Assembly: GCA_963971575.1 (NCBI GenBank)
Contig: OZ020622.1
Span: 2,146,279-2,210,278, forward strand
Reading direction: 5' to 3'
Source of the DNA: Liopterus haemorrhoidalis
Lineage: Eukaryota; Arthropoda; Insecta; Coleoptera; Dytiscidae
Length of the DNA stretch: 64,000 bases
The position numbers and the translations under genes were made by a program. Below the pieces are notes generated by a model. It saw only the letters and a list, made by a program, of their open reading frames with translations. It made no database searches and was not told where the DNA came from. Positions 10,216 through 21,868 of this stretch are shown piece by piece. Position 1 is the stretch's first letter; each line of letters begins with the position of its first letter.

Positions 10216-11232
10216 GGACCATTAGCTGTTACTTAATCGTGCTTAATGATAGTTACAGAACCAAGCGAAGGAAAAACTGCCAGAGGCAGAGCCTTCTGGT
10301 GCCCCTCCTAAACTTCTAACCTCCGAAACGTCGTAGTGATATTGGTGGCTTCTAATTTGAGGTCCAGGTGCCTTCCTCGCCTCTTTTATTCGTACGGTTT
10401 TGCTAGTTATGCCACTGATTTGTGAGAAACTTTAGACAATGACCCAACTATCGAAATATATATTATACTATGAACATTTTTTGTGTAACTTACGGAGCAT
10501 TTGCATCATGTTTGCACCATAAAATTTGAAATATTTCATGGTTCAACATTGTTCAGTTTGCCTTCTAAGTAATTTTCTGTAGTCTCTCTTTTTAAGTTGC
10601 TAGTTAATATTTCTTATGAATTAATTTATAATTTCGCGTATTCTAAAAGGAAACAAGATAAAAACAAGCTTTATGAAATTGGAGCAAAGGACACTTGAAA
10701 TTAAAAAGTAATTAACGAAACACTTAAAAAACTTACTTATGAAAGGAGGTGCTTCCTTTAAGAAAATGTTTTAAAAGTACCCGTAAATTTTGAATTTATA
10801 TCAAAGACATTTTAAATTATTTAATTCAGTTTATTAAGAGATTTTAAAGATATTAACAAGAGGAATTCTTCTTTATTCTGTTTATTATTTCTAATAGTAT
10901 CCTGGAGGATCAACAGAAGATTAGGCTTATCCTTAACTTATGTTTAATACCTCAGCAGTTTTGGATTATAAGAATGGCTTGAAGAAAGCGAGATTTCATC
11001 AGGGTACCTGATAAAATCAGCTGACCTGATAAAATCCCACGGTCTACAAAAAGTTCCCAGGTTCAATGGCCTTAATTCTAATGGCTTCCGTATGACATCC
11101 ATTACTTATACCTCCGTTTAAGTTCCTTTATTCAGTTGACATTACAAATATTACCTCCTTATGAAAATACAGCCTGTTCGCTAAATAAATAACTTATATT
11201 TAGACGCAGACAAACAGTTTTTTAATCAAATA
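10216..11232. other. Unassigned interval
   Basis: May contain more decayed LINE at 10216-10400. The rest is AT-rich non-coding sequence without recognisable repeats up to the mariner left end at 11235. Confidence 0.35.
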
Positions 11233-11234
11233 TA

Positions 11235-12520
11235 CCAGGTCTACAAGTATGAAATGCGGATTTTTTTCAAACTTGTCGCGCAAACAGAGTGTATTGTTCA
11301 AAGTTTCAACACATATGGCGTTTTGTTAAGTTATCATTAAGTGTCAAATGCGTATAGGTTATAATTTGAAAACTGATCATATAGTTTTGTTTTACTGTGT
11401 TAAAAATGTCAAATTTTGTGCCAAATAAAGAGCATTCGCGGACAGTACTACTGTTTTGTTTTCATTTGAAAAAAACTGCTGCTGAATCATACCGACTGCT
11501 TCGAGAAGCTTATGGTGAATACGCTCCATCGCAAGATACGTGTGAACGATGGTTTCGGTGTTTCAAAAGTGGTGACTCTGATCTTACAGACAAAGAACAT
11601 GGAAAACCTCCAAAAAAATATGAAGATACAAAATTGGAAACATTGCTACAGGAAGACGATAGTCAATCACAAAAACAACTAGCAGAGCAGTTAGGTGTTA
11701 GTCAACAAGCTGTTTCCAATCGCCTACGAGAGATGGGTAAGATCTAGAAAGTCGGCAGATGGGTTCTACATGCATTGAATGAGAGGCAGATGGAAAAACG
11801 CAAAAACACTTGTGAAATTTTGCTTGCACGATACAAAAGAAAGTCTTTTTTGCATCGTATCATTACTGGCGATGAAAAATGGATTTATTTTGAAAATCCC
11901 AAACGCAAAAAATCATGGGTGAACTGAGGCTCACCATCCACATCAACTGCAAGACCGAATCGCTTTGGCAAAAAGACAATGCTCTGTACTTGGTGGGACC
12001 AAAAGGGTGTGGTGTATTATGAATTGTTAAAACCTGGTGAAACAGTTAATACCCAACGCTACCAACAAAAACTGATCAAATTGAACCATTCGCTGCTCAT
12101 AAAACGACCAGAATACGAAAGAAGACAGCACAAGGTAATCTTTCTTCACGATAACGGTCCATCACATAAGGCAAAAGCAGTTTGCAACACATTGGAGGCA
12201 CTCAAGTGGAAAGTGCTACCCCATGCCGGTTACTCACCAGACTTGGCCCCTTCAGATTACCACTTGTTCGCATCGATGGGTCACGCAGTTGCCGAGCAGC
12301 ACTTTTGTTCATATGAAAATGTGAAAGAATGGCTATATGGATGGTTTGCGGGGAAAGGGGAAGAGTTCTACTGGCGAGGTATTCACAAATTGCCTGAAAG
12401 ATGGGAAAAATGTATAACTTCTAATGGAGCATACTTTGAATAAATAAACTTTTACTGTTCTTTTGTGTTTAATGTGTTTTATTTTTTTAAAAAATCCGCA
12501 TTTCATACTTGTAGACCTGG
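11235..12520 (+). mobile_element. Full-length mariner element with intact inverted repeats
   Basis: A 1286-bp element flanked by TA (11233-11234 and 12521-12522). The terminal repeats begin CCAGGTCTACAAGTATGAAA on both strands and stay essentially identical for about 32 bp, ending in a T-run. Length and TA target are normal for mariner. The interior is one transposase gene broken by two stop codons (separate entry). Near-perfect ends and little coding damage suggest a younger insertion than the other mariners in the window. Confidence 0.95.
11406..12443 (+). pseudogene. Mariner transposase, two in-frame stops
   Basis: About 345 codons in a single frame, the normal length for mariner transposase. 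The probable start is the ATG at 11406 (MSNFVPNKEH). The N-terminus carries the helix-turn-helix regions, with CFHLKKTAAESYRLLREAYG and KQLAEQLGVSQQAVSNRL. The catalytic triad is visible: ITGDEKWIYF, then LHDNGPSHKA, then YSPDLAPSDYHLF. I count 34 residues between the second and third Asp, the DD34D signature. Stops are TAG at 11745-11747 (after REMGKI) and TGA at 11925-11927 (after SWVN). Neither stop is accompanied by a frameshift. The DNA-binding and catalytic parts are therefore separated, and the copy should not make active enzyme. Confidence 0.93.
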
Positions 12521-12522
12521 TA

Positions 12523-13394
12523 TATGTCACAACGTCTAAGTATCGCATTCTGACCTATGTGGAGACTTTTTGTGTCAAAATATCTCATGTATGGGGTAGT
12601 TTTAAACCTGTAAAAGATGGTTTTATATCTCCTCTCTCTGTATTTAATATGTTAGTATTTTCTTAAACGTTTCCGAGTATAAATTCTAGTTGTTTTCCAA
12701 GAATTACCATGAAATTCGTCTCCGGATTACCGTTTGTGTATTTAACTATGTTACCGCTAGAAGGTAGCAATGCATTTGCTGAGATGCAGCGGAATCTACT
12801 TAGCTCATAATGTCTCATAAGGTAACAACTTACTAAAGATATGTTGCTCGGAAATATTTTATATAAAATTTTCTTGATGTTATAGAGTCATTATAAAATA
12901 ATAACTCTAGTTAAAGTTCTAGAGTTTCAAGAATTCTCCTTTTAAGAGAAATATAACTTTAATGTATGTTGAGATTTAGAATTAAAGTTGGAATACATTT
13001 CCACCAAAACGGAGGTCTTCAATATCATCAAATCTAAATAATAATCTCTTTGTTTCCAAATTTTTAATTATTGTTTTTAATTTGATATAGGTTTTAAATG
13101 TGTAGACATTTTTTTGTTTTTTGATGTATAATAATGATAATTCAGAGAAACAAGGAATATATATGTAATTTCTAGAGTATAAATTTGTCATTCTGACACC
13201 GTAATAAAATTAATTAATCTACCAAAAAATTCTTGACAAAAGTATGAAATTTTTCCTCGGAATTTTCACAACATTTCCCTTACATCATAACTTGGGAAAA
13301 GTTCTCTTATATTTCAAAAATAATAACACTTCAACACTCAGGGAGGTATTCAAACATTTCTCAAAAAATACTATGGATACGACACAATGTAACA
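12523..13394. other. Unassigned interval
   Basis: AT-rich non-coding sequence between two mariner elements. Short frames on both strands show no motif. Confidence 0.35.
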
Positions 13395-14170
13395 CAAGAA
13401 AATATCATCGTTTTCCTCGACTTTTGACACAGGGCGTTGTCTTGGTGAAAGAGCACTGTTTTCTTTTGCATGCGTCGTTTTTTTTGATTACTACACTCAA
13501 TCGATCCAATAATGCCATGTAGTAGCTATTTATAGTTTTACCTTTCTTAAGATAGTCGATAAAATACCATACGCGTCCCAAAATACGGATGGCATAACCT
13601 TGCTGACTTTTGAGTTTTTGGTCGCTTTGGACGACTTTCACAGACTGCTGTCCACTCAGCTGACGATCTTTTTGATTTATATGTGTAGTAGTGGATTCAT
13701 GTTTCATCTATTGTCACATACCGACGCAAGAAATCCTTTTTATCTCGCTTGAACAGCTCGAAACACTCTGAATCGTCGACGCGTTGTTGTTTTTGGTCCG
13801 GTGTAAGTGAACGCGGCACCCACTTCGAAAGAAATTTACGCATGCTCAAATTTTCGTGTAAAATTGTAAACACACTACCTTATGATATCTTTAAGGTGTC
13901 AGCTATCTCACGCAACTTAACTTTACTGTTTTTCAAAACTATGTGGACTTTTTTATGTTTTCCGGAACAACGGATTTTGGGCGACTAGAGCGTTCAGCAT
14001 CATCGGTGTTTGTACGACCGCGTTTAAATTCAGCATACCAATCAGTAATAGTTGATTTGCCTGGTGCAGAGTCTCTATAACGCTTATCAAGCCACTGTTT
14101 GGCTTCAACAGTATTTTTTTCCATAAAAAACAATGTTTAATCAACACACGAAATTCTTTTTTATCCATCC
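13395..14170 (-). pseudogene. Mariner transposase of a second lineage, 3'-truncated
   Basis: On the minus strand from 14168 the order is MDKKEFRVLIKHCF, NTVEAKQWLDKRYRDSAPGK, STITDWYAEFKRGRTNTDDA, then in other frames KVKLREIADTLKIS, SKWVPRSLTPDQKQQRVDDS, KKDFLRRYVTIDET, SSAEWTAV.ESRPKRPKTQ and KKGKTINSYYMALLDRL. The first catalytic Asp (TIDET) is present and the second sits in HQDN near 13430. Coding ends at about 13395, so the third Asp and the C-terminus are gone. Several frameshifts and a stop directly after DET mark it as dead. The untranslated 5' side extends to roughly 14330, but I could not define its terminal repeat. Confidence 0.88.
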
Positions 14171-15310
14171 ATTTGAAATTACAAAACTGGAGTAACTAAA
14201 ACCACTGTAACCTCTAAACTAATTGTCAGAATGTCATGAAATTTTCACATGTACCGTTCGAAGGTTGGTACTATCCAGAAATCATATGGGTCTGTCAACA
14301 GTGTTGCCATATATATTGCAAACCGGACACTTATTGAGTGAAGTGTGCACACAAATTTGGGTACAAATAACAGAAACAGAAAAATTTGACAGTTTTTTTT
14401 CTACAATGTAAAGTTGCCTATGGCTTTAATCAATCAAAAAAATAAGGTCAAACAGCTCATATCTTGCACAAACTTAAAAAAATTAAATTAAACAATTAAA
14501 AAATTGTGGTGATAATTTGTCAAAATTTAACCGAAGTCATATCGCTTATAGTTTTCGACATCCCTATATATCCCCAGTTAGTTTAGATACCCGATACATT
14601 AGCAAATGACAGCTATTAATTAAATGTTCCATTATTCTGAAAGCACTAAGATGAAAATTTTTATTTTTCACTTCTAATTTAATTCTTCAACTAAATAAAA
14701 TCTGTGAGTAAAGTTTGTTGTGATAGGGTGGGGTTTGGGGGTGGAATTGTTGAATTAAATTGGTTTCTTGGGCCTGAATCGCTGTGTGACAGCCCAGTAA
14801 GAGAACTATTGTATTCTTAAAAATAGCAACCAGAAAATGTTCCACAACCAGAAATGCGGATATGAAATTTACAGATGATTTATTATTTATATAACAGAAT
14901 ATTATTTACCTTTTCAATTTACAGAAAAAAATAAAAATAACCTTTAGAGAAATTTTCCACATTACGGATAAATCAGTAAAAATTTTAGATCAGTGATGGT
15001 CAAAAGAAATCGTTTACTGGGCGGTAAAACAACCCTATTGGTCGATTGTGGGCCGTTCATATAAACAGGATAAATTAATCATACCACTATATTTTTTATC
15101 CTTTAATAATTTTATTCAATATCATCTAATTAGGTTTGTTAAAAATATTGTCACCGTTTATCTCAAGTACATGTCAAGTACAAGGATTAATGTGCGCACA
15201 TCTTGGAATAAAAAATAATTTTCATAAAACTTGTAATGCAAATTAATTAAAATACATCAGCTTAGACAATTATTGCATTTTGAAAAAATATATATGCTTA
15301 ACTCTACAGG
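14171..15310. other. Mariner 5' flank and unassigned interval
   Basis: The first ~150 bp probably belong to the mariner on the left. Beyond that I see only AT-rich sequence; a CAGTGATGGTCAAA motif near 14990 resembles a hAT end but has no visible partner. Confidence 0.35.
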
Positions 15311-15842
15311 AATATAAGGATGCGTATACGCACCCTTGGCTAATAACAATATCAAATATAAGTAAACATGTAATAAGCAAATTATTTTATTTATGAATGA
15401 GATATGAACTTATCTGGAATGAAACATTTCAAAACACTCTGGGCACAGATGTACTTTACATTTTACACATAAATAAATGGAATTGCTCTTACACAAACTG
15501 CATTTTTTTTTACATTCGTTTCATGCCTCTTATCAGATTACCAATATTATCAAATCTGATGACATCTGATAAACTGTTTTTTGAAGGACACCCATAGTTT
15601 AAATTTGTTGCTTCTCTATCAGTGTCTGCATTGCTCGTTCATAAGAGCAACTGCTAGTCGTGACCAATAAGAAATTTTACTATCATTTGACATCTGGGCA
15701 ACTAATTTTTATTTTCACTATACTTATTCTGTAAATACATATACTGAACTATGAAAGAACACACAGTAAAAATGAACAGTTAGATGACTAAGACAAGATG
15801 AGACTTGTCGATGTTGAATCACGCCTGTACATTTCACTGATT

Positions 15843-16477
15843 TGGCCAAAGGTTCGTATACGCACCCCATAAATTTGAATGATGTACACAGCAACATGAC
15901 AGATAAAATGTATATTTTTTCAAAATAGGATAATTCATAACAATGTTCTCATACTGTTTGACTATATATATATGTAAACAAATAATGGATTTATTGTTTA
16001 AATAAAACTCAAGTTGTTCATAGACTATTTTATTCTAAGTATTCACTCTTACAACGTAAGAAAACATCTGATCTCTCCATCAAATTCTACATGTGTTACC
16101 AATTAGTGTAATGAGCCGTCATCATTATCGTTAATGAGTCGTCATCATTAGTGGGTCCAGATTACGGATTGCATCTCGATAAAATTTTATGGTGACGTAA
16201 CAGAGCTTCGTGGAAGGCTAGATGCTAACATATATATATTTTATATTACCAATAAGTGTATAGAAAATGCCTGCTTTTATAACTCAGTAAAATCTTCAAA
16301 AATTGACCAATTTCAAAATATTAAAAAAATATACTCTTTAAATAAACTGCGAAAATATTCACGAAGCTATTGTATCCTGGTAATGCTTGTAAAATAATTA
16401 TGCAATAAAAATAAAACAACTGCTTTCCTTAAAAAAAAAAATAATTTCTAAAAGGTTGCGTATACGAACCTTTGGCC
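15843..16477. repeat. Inverted pair of GTATAC-centred termini
   Basis: At 15843 the plus strand reads GGCCAAAGGTTCGTATACGC. At about 16477 the minus strand reads GGCCAAAGGTTCGTATACGC as well. The two ends bound 635 bp with no open frame. A third, diverged block (GCGTATACGCACCCTTGGCT) lies at about 15320 in the same orientation as the right end. The arrangement resembles a small non-autonomous DNA element with ~23-bp terminal repeats; the target-site duplication is unclear. Confidence 0.6.
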
Positions 16478-17540
16478 ATTAATGGGTTTATTAAATTAAG
16501 TTTATAGATGGTAAAATTATATAATTTTATGATTTTCAATACGTACCTACAATTTCTTGTCACTTACTAACGGCCTACAAAACCCACGAAAATTCACACT
16601 TCACATCAGTTTTTTTTTGTCATCACTTGATTTGTTGGGGTTGATAAGATTATATCAACGAACGAATGGATCAGTTGGAATCTCTTATTTTTAAGACTAT
16701 GGTCAATGGTATTTCCTAATCACTTCTCACACTAATTAGTTAGTAATAGTTAACCCTGTATATTTAGGTAAAATTGTCAACATATCATGCAACATTAATT
16801 CTTCTGAAGATGGCATAGCAAGCCGTAATATATAAGTCTTAATGCGAAATCCTACTAATCCATTGCCCAGGACCCTGCGATCTAGGAGCCCTGAAAAAGC
16901 CTGGTTTTTACTTTATGTTGCTCATAATTTCAATTCAACTTCCTTTGTTTTGCTAATCACATTCTATCCATTCAGCCCATAAAATACTGAATCTGGTTTC
17001 ACCGATTTCTTGGTCGTCCTCACACACAATAAACACAAAAAACAAAAAATTAAACAGATACTGTCCAAAATGAATTTTATTTACTCGATATATACTTCTT
17101 TGGACATCGCCACCTTTCTAAAATAGTGTGATGTTGAAAATTTAAAAAAATTGCTCTTATTTTGACAGAAAGCATTTTTAGACAACTCAAATCTTAACTC
17201 TTATTACGTATCACATATTAATCTAATTTTGACCTTCAATGACATGAAACATTATATGTTGACACCTGCTGCCCCCAGTTAAAATAATGAAAACTAATGA
17301 ACTCCTTTGACCTTCGCAAACTTTAAAATATTTCTTAAATTTCATTGACTCCTGCTGCCTCCAATTTTAAATTCTGGAATTAATGCAACTGACGGATAAA
17401 TACGAATATTACCGATAACAAATTCGGTTTAAATACCAATTAGAATTAAATGACGTAGTATGTGAACTAATTAATTAACTGGGTGAACTAATTCTCTAAT
17501 CTTAATCTGAGAACTAGAGCAGCTTAAGTGAAAACTAGTT
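16478..17540. other. Unassigned interval
   Basis: AT-rich non-coding sequence. A half copy of the dispersed dyad (AAAATTCACACTTCACATCA) lies near 16590. Confidence 0.35.
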
Positions 17541-17544
17541 CAAA

Positions 17545-18170
17545 TGACTATAACTTCTTTATTTATGAACCGATTTTAAAAAGCACCACAATTTTGGAAT
17601 CAGTACATCAAGATGCTTCTGCCTATGCTCTTAAAAGTGCCAAATTCGGACTTTGACAAAAAATTCTGCTCCAGTTTCGGCCGAAAGTGGAGCACGGCTA
17701 TAACTCGCTTATTTATGGACCGATATCGCTGAGATTTGGCACAAGGGTGTGGAATGATGTAATCTTTAAACGTAGGTGCAGCAAAATTGAATATATGCAG
17801 AAACAGGGCCTCAGGAGGCCCCCAATATTGAAAAAAGTCTATAACTCTTTTATTTATTGACTGATTTTGATGAGATTTGGTGTCGGGGTTCAAAAGTGGA
17901 GTCTTATTGTCAGGAGATGTTAAAATTTGAACAAAAAGATCTCCAGTTTCGGCCGAAAGTAGAGCAGGGCCATAACTCTCTTATTTATGGAGGGATATTG
18001 CTGGAATTTGGTACAGGGGTGTAGAAGTAAGTAATCTTTAAACATAGGTACACGAAAATTTTATATATGTAGAACAGGGGCTTTTAAAGACACCCAGAAT
18101 TGAAAAATGACCATAACTCTCTTATTTATGAGCAGTATTTATTGAAATTTGGATTTACGTATAAGTTAAG
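17545..18170 (+). repeat. Dimeric tandem repeat, about 140-bp monomer
   Basis: The phrase TATAACTC.CTTATTTATG recurs at about 17548, 17696, 17838, 17969 and 18110, each time followed by a GATTTTGATGAGATTTGG-like phrase. Alternate units are more alike: the units at 17696 and 17969 are both preceded by CCAGTTTCGGCCGAAAGT and followed by GTAATCTTTAAAC. The higher-order period is therefore about 273 bp. The phrase 'accgattttgatgaaatttgg' type is widespread in arthropod repeats, but its role is not established. Confidence 0.75.
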
Positions 18171-19066
18171 TAATTTTAGGTGTTGGTTGTTACGTAAGTC
18201 CGTTCGCAACCGGCTTTAAACTGTAGGTGCCTTTCTGTGTACACTAAAAATGAACGTATTACTGTCATTTCAAAATTGTTAATCTTCAACTCTGGGGTTC
18301 CTCTCCCTTACTCAGTCCACCCGGTGCTTAATCCGCCACTTCTTCAAGCTAAATTTTAAGAATAACTATTAAACTGTTATCCACTGTTTGTAAAATATCT
18401 GAATAACTCTTCTAGCAATAGCAACATTATAGTTGAATATTAAAAGCAAAATCGATGATTATTTACTTAAAAATACGTGAATTCTGTTTAACTTTTGTGA
18501 AAAAAAAAAAAAAAATTAAATGTTTGTTTGAACCAAACCAACTGTGAACAATAATGAAATGTTTAAATAATTTAACGACTAATCCGGAATCACCAATCGT
18601 TCAACTGAAAAATTTCACCAACGATAATGAGTCTTGTATATACGGCACAACGTAATTGATCCAGTCACAGGACGGGAATAAGGTGGAAAGTAAAGAAAAA
18701 AAATTACTGGTGTGTACTCTGAAATTATGATGGCGACAGGTTTCAATTAAAATTATAGTATTTGTAATAGAATACCTTGGAGACTTATTAAACAATTCCT
18801 CCAGGATTTGGATATGACCAGACTCCTCTTTAAACTTATCTTGATATTTTGTGTCTTAAATATATAAAAGGGGACGTCTGTCTGTATGTCTGTATCTTAC
18901 CTTTAAGCTCAACAACCACTGAACCAATTTTGATGAGGTTTTCACCAAAGAATTAGATATTTACTTGGAAAGTTTTTAAGCTGTAGAATGCTTTGTTCAT
19001 GAATTGAGGCCAGTACGTCACCTGCGCAGAAACCAAAATTCGTACAGTCGCTTGGTTGCTCAGCAA
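18171..19066. other. Unassigned interval with a low-complexity arthropod repeat
   Basis: A GTCTGTCTGTATGTCTGTAT stretch near 18875, followed by CAATTTTGATGAGGTTTTCACC, resembles the head of dispersed arthropod repeats such as family F. No gene recognised. Confidence 0.35.
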
Positions 19067-19745
19067 CGAGACGTATAAATTTCTGACTGATTTTTTAATT
19101 TTTTTTATTCGAATAGTATTACAATTCAATATTGTCTCCCTCAAAATAACTTTCTTGGGAAGCCACATAGCGCTGGAGACGGTTCTTCCAATCCTCATAG
19201 CAGTGTGGGAACTCGGATACTGGAATAGTTTTCACCTGGTTGGTTACGGACGTTTGAATGTTTTCGAGTGTCCCAAAATGACGTCCCTTGAGGTGATTTT
19301 TCAATATTAGGAAGAGGAAAAGTTAGAAGGACTTAAATCAGGAGAATAAGAAGGCTGAGGAGCCAAAGGAATGTTTTGGTCAAAAACTCGTTTATTGAAA
19401 TTGCTGTGTGACAAGGCGCATTTTTCTCATCATTGGTCAAAATCTGATGAAGGGTAGTGTGAGTAAAATTCAACTCTTCCCCGATCATTCTGATTGTGAA
19501 CCGACGATCTGAACGCACAAGATCCCGGATTCTGTTAACATTTTCATCGGTTCTTGAAGATGAAGACCTTCCGCTGCGTGATTCATCTTCAATTAACTCG
19601 CTTCCTTCTGAAAATGCCTTAAACCAACAAAAAACCTGGGTCCTTGACAAAAAACTGTCTCCGTAGGCCTGCTGAAGTATTGCAAAAGTTTTCGTTGCAC
19701 TGTGCACAAATCTGAAGCAAAACCTGATAGTACACCGTTGCTCTA

Positions 19746-20147
19746 AGTGGTCTTCAAACTTTTTCGAGTCGTGGAACCCTCTACAGTCTAACAATATTCC
19801 GTGGAACCCAAAAAAAAAATATATATATATATATATAAGGTTTACACCTATGCTAAGATTGAAGCAATAATAAATGGAAATACTGTATATTTTATTAAAT
19901 TTTGCTCACCTCCAAAATATAAGTGATGAGCAAGAAAAAGTCCTCACCTCCAAAATCCAAGTGATGAGCAAAAAAAGGTCCTCACCTCCAAAATCCAAGT
20001 AATGAGCAAAAAAAGGTCTTCACCTCTACGCGAGGAGGAAAAAGAAGTAAAAGCCTACGCCCAAGTAATTTGTATTAAGAAAAAGCTCGTGGAACCCTTG
20101 AGGACCTTGTGTGGAACCCCAGGGTTCCATGGAACACAGTTTGAATA
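19746..20147. mobile_element. hAT-like non-autonomous insertion
   Basis: The left end contains TTCAAAC...CGTGGAACCCTCT. The right end, read on the minus strand, contains ATTCAAACTGTGTTCCATGG followed by AACCCTGGGGTTCC. Shared TTCAAACT and TGGAACCC blocks make a rough inverted repeat of a style seen at hAT ends. The interior has an (AT)n tract and a 38-bp minisatellite, with no transposase. It sits between two overlapping family A mariner fragments. Confidence 0.5.
19905..20025 (+). repeat. 38-bp minisatellite
   Basis: Units start CTCACCTCCAAAAT at 19905, 19943 and 19981, with a degenerate fourth near 20019. Each continues AAGTGATGAGCAAAAAAAGG or close to it. Confidence 0.85.
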
Positions 20148-20551
20148 TCGATTATCATCAGTTCTTGAAGATGAAGGCCTTCCGCTGCGTGATTGATCTT
20201 CAATCAACTCTCTTCCTTCTGAAGATGCCTTAAACCACTAAAAAATCTGAGTCCTTGACAAAACACTGTCTCTGTAGGCCTACTGAAGTTTCCGTTGCAC
20301 TGTGCCCAAGTCTGAAGCACAACCTTATAGCACACCGTTGCTCGAAATGAATGTCACTCATTTTTAGAACGCACTATAAAAAACTGTTTCACAAAAAAAA
20401 TCACTACGAGCAACAAAACTATTCTAGCGAGTTTAAACTCGTTTTGAGGGCGTATTACATGTACACCTGCCGCCCCTACAAGTCCCGCGTCCCAAATGTT
20501 GCCAGATCAAACACTATGTTGCCAGTCCGGTTACTTAATTTACACATCTTG

Positions 20552-21284
20552 TATATCTACTAGTTATTGGTTTTTTTGTAATTATGCTGATTCCAACTCT
20601 GTTGTCCATATTTACGTAAAAATGCGAAGAGTACCGCTGAAGTAAAAAGTACACAAGCTATTTTATGATTTTAACCAACGACCTGTTTTATTTATGAATT
20701 TTTTGCACTTATTTTCAGCCATTCACTTGATTTACAGTGGAACATATTTTACATTAGGAATATGACAAAAGAACAATATTTTGTTTCATTCCCTAAATTT
20801 ATATATTAATTTAAATTTCGAATGGTTGAAATGGCTTTAAATTTCCTTTCATATATTGTCTATTTCAATTCCTTTTTTTTGAGTTCCTCTTTAATGTTGC
20901 TTCGTCTTGTCATTCTATCTACAAATATTCATTGTAGGTTGATTTGTGACCAAGAAGTTAGGCCATATTTCACACTACACTGCTCCCTCCACATAGTTAT
21001 ATGTCTATGTGTCTTTATTACTAGCTTTGCTGGGAACTTCTTCACATATATAATCATTTAGGTAGGGTACACTTGATAAACAAACAGAATTTTCGGAGAG
21101 CTGGAAGATTATCTCCATCTCTGTTCTTGTTACTTGGACCTCTTGCAGTATTACACCTCAGTCATTAATTGAATCGGTCATTTTGAAAACGGTTTTGTCC
21201 ATTTTTTGAAAATTTTCAGGAGAAATAAAAATCTATTTAACTTCCACGCATTATTAGTTAGGGTAACGTAGTATTTTTACCGAA
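20552..21284. other. Unassigned interval
   Basis: AT-rich. A minus-strand stretch near 20890-20950 (DRMTRRSNIKEEL) faintly recalls LINE C-termini, but the match is too short to call. Confidence 0.3.
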
Positions 21285-21860
21285 GCCCGAAAGCCCTTAG
21301 TACGTGGATTAACGATCAAAATTTTATTTTTGCAAAATAAATTATTTTGACGTGATTTTTGCAAAAATTATGCAAAAAAAATATTGTCCCACACCCTGTA
21401 GCCTAGATGGTTTAAACTAAAAATCTAAAAAAATTCTAAGTTATGTACATTTGTAAGAACCGGAATAGTACAACAGGAATTTTTGATCAGATTATGTTTT
21501 CGGAAAATAAGAAATTTTTTGTGTTTTTTGGTTGACGACGTAAATATTTAATATGTTATGTAAGACAGTAAACCAGTATGTCTTCATGGTGTAGTGGTTA
21601 GACGCTTCTTGTCACAATTTTATTTTTTCTGTTATTTTTTTGCATTTTTATTTTGTTTAAATTATTTTGTCAAAATTTTAGTTATATTTTGGCAAATGTA
21701 GCATTTAATTTTTAAAAGCGTATATTTAATAACCAGTGGTAAGTGTTGAAATTATAATTTAATTCTACGTTTCAATGTATACGAAATCAGAAGGGCGGAG
21801 TTATGACTTAAAACAACACATGGAAGCCATAGGCGCAATTTTCAAAATCTTAATTAACCA
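21285..21860 (+). repeat. Dispersed repeat family F, copy 1 (partial)
   Basis: Shares CCCTTAGTACGTGGATTAAC, CCAGATGGTTTAAACTAAAA-type sequence (here CTAGATGGTTT), GAACCGGAATAGTACAACAG and TTTTCGGAAAATAA with copies at 39322 and 52745. It lacks their 5' head. Near 21590 it carries TGGTGTAGTGGTTAGA, which fits a tRNA-type A box, where copy 2 carries a B-box-like GAGTTCGAATCC. The end GCCATAGGCGCAATTTTCAA is shared with copy 2. Confidence 0.8.
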
Positions 21861-21868
21861 AAAAAAAA

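Larger units (their letters stand above)
19067..20551 (-). mobile_element. Mariner family A, copy 2: two overlapping halves around a nested element
   Basis: The left end (CGAGACGTATAAATTTCTGA) and the right end (minus strand CAAGATGTGTAAATTAAGTA) are both family A termini. From 19120 to 19745 the minus strand encodes the C-terminal strap GRHFGTLENIQTSVTNQ, then across the internal-deletion junction the N-terminal region with IEDESRSGRSSSSRTDENVN. At 19746-20147 unrelated hAT-like sequence intervenes. From 20155 a second copy of the N-terminal part begins again and runs to the 5' terminus. The two N-terminal segments overlap by about 190 bp, so this is not one element simply split; it is two fragments or a duplication. 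Confidence 0.8.

Noticed and set aside
14990..15060. CAGTGATGGTCAAA ... GGGCCG as a hAT element end
   Set aside because: No matching inverted terminus or 8-bp target duplication could be found nearby.
20822..21061. LINE C-terminus on the minus strand (DRMTRRSNIKEEL)
   Set aside because: Only one short phrase fits and no neighbouring LINE motif was found.
21585..21612. tRNA gene suggested by ATGGTGTAGTGGTTAGACGC
   Set aside because: Only the A-box half exists; no B box, anticodon arm or acceptor stem follows. It is part of dispersed repeat family F.
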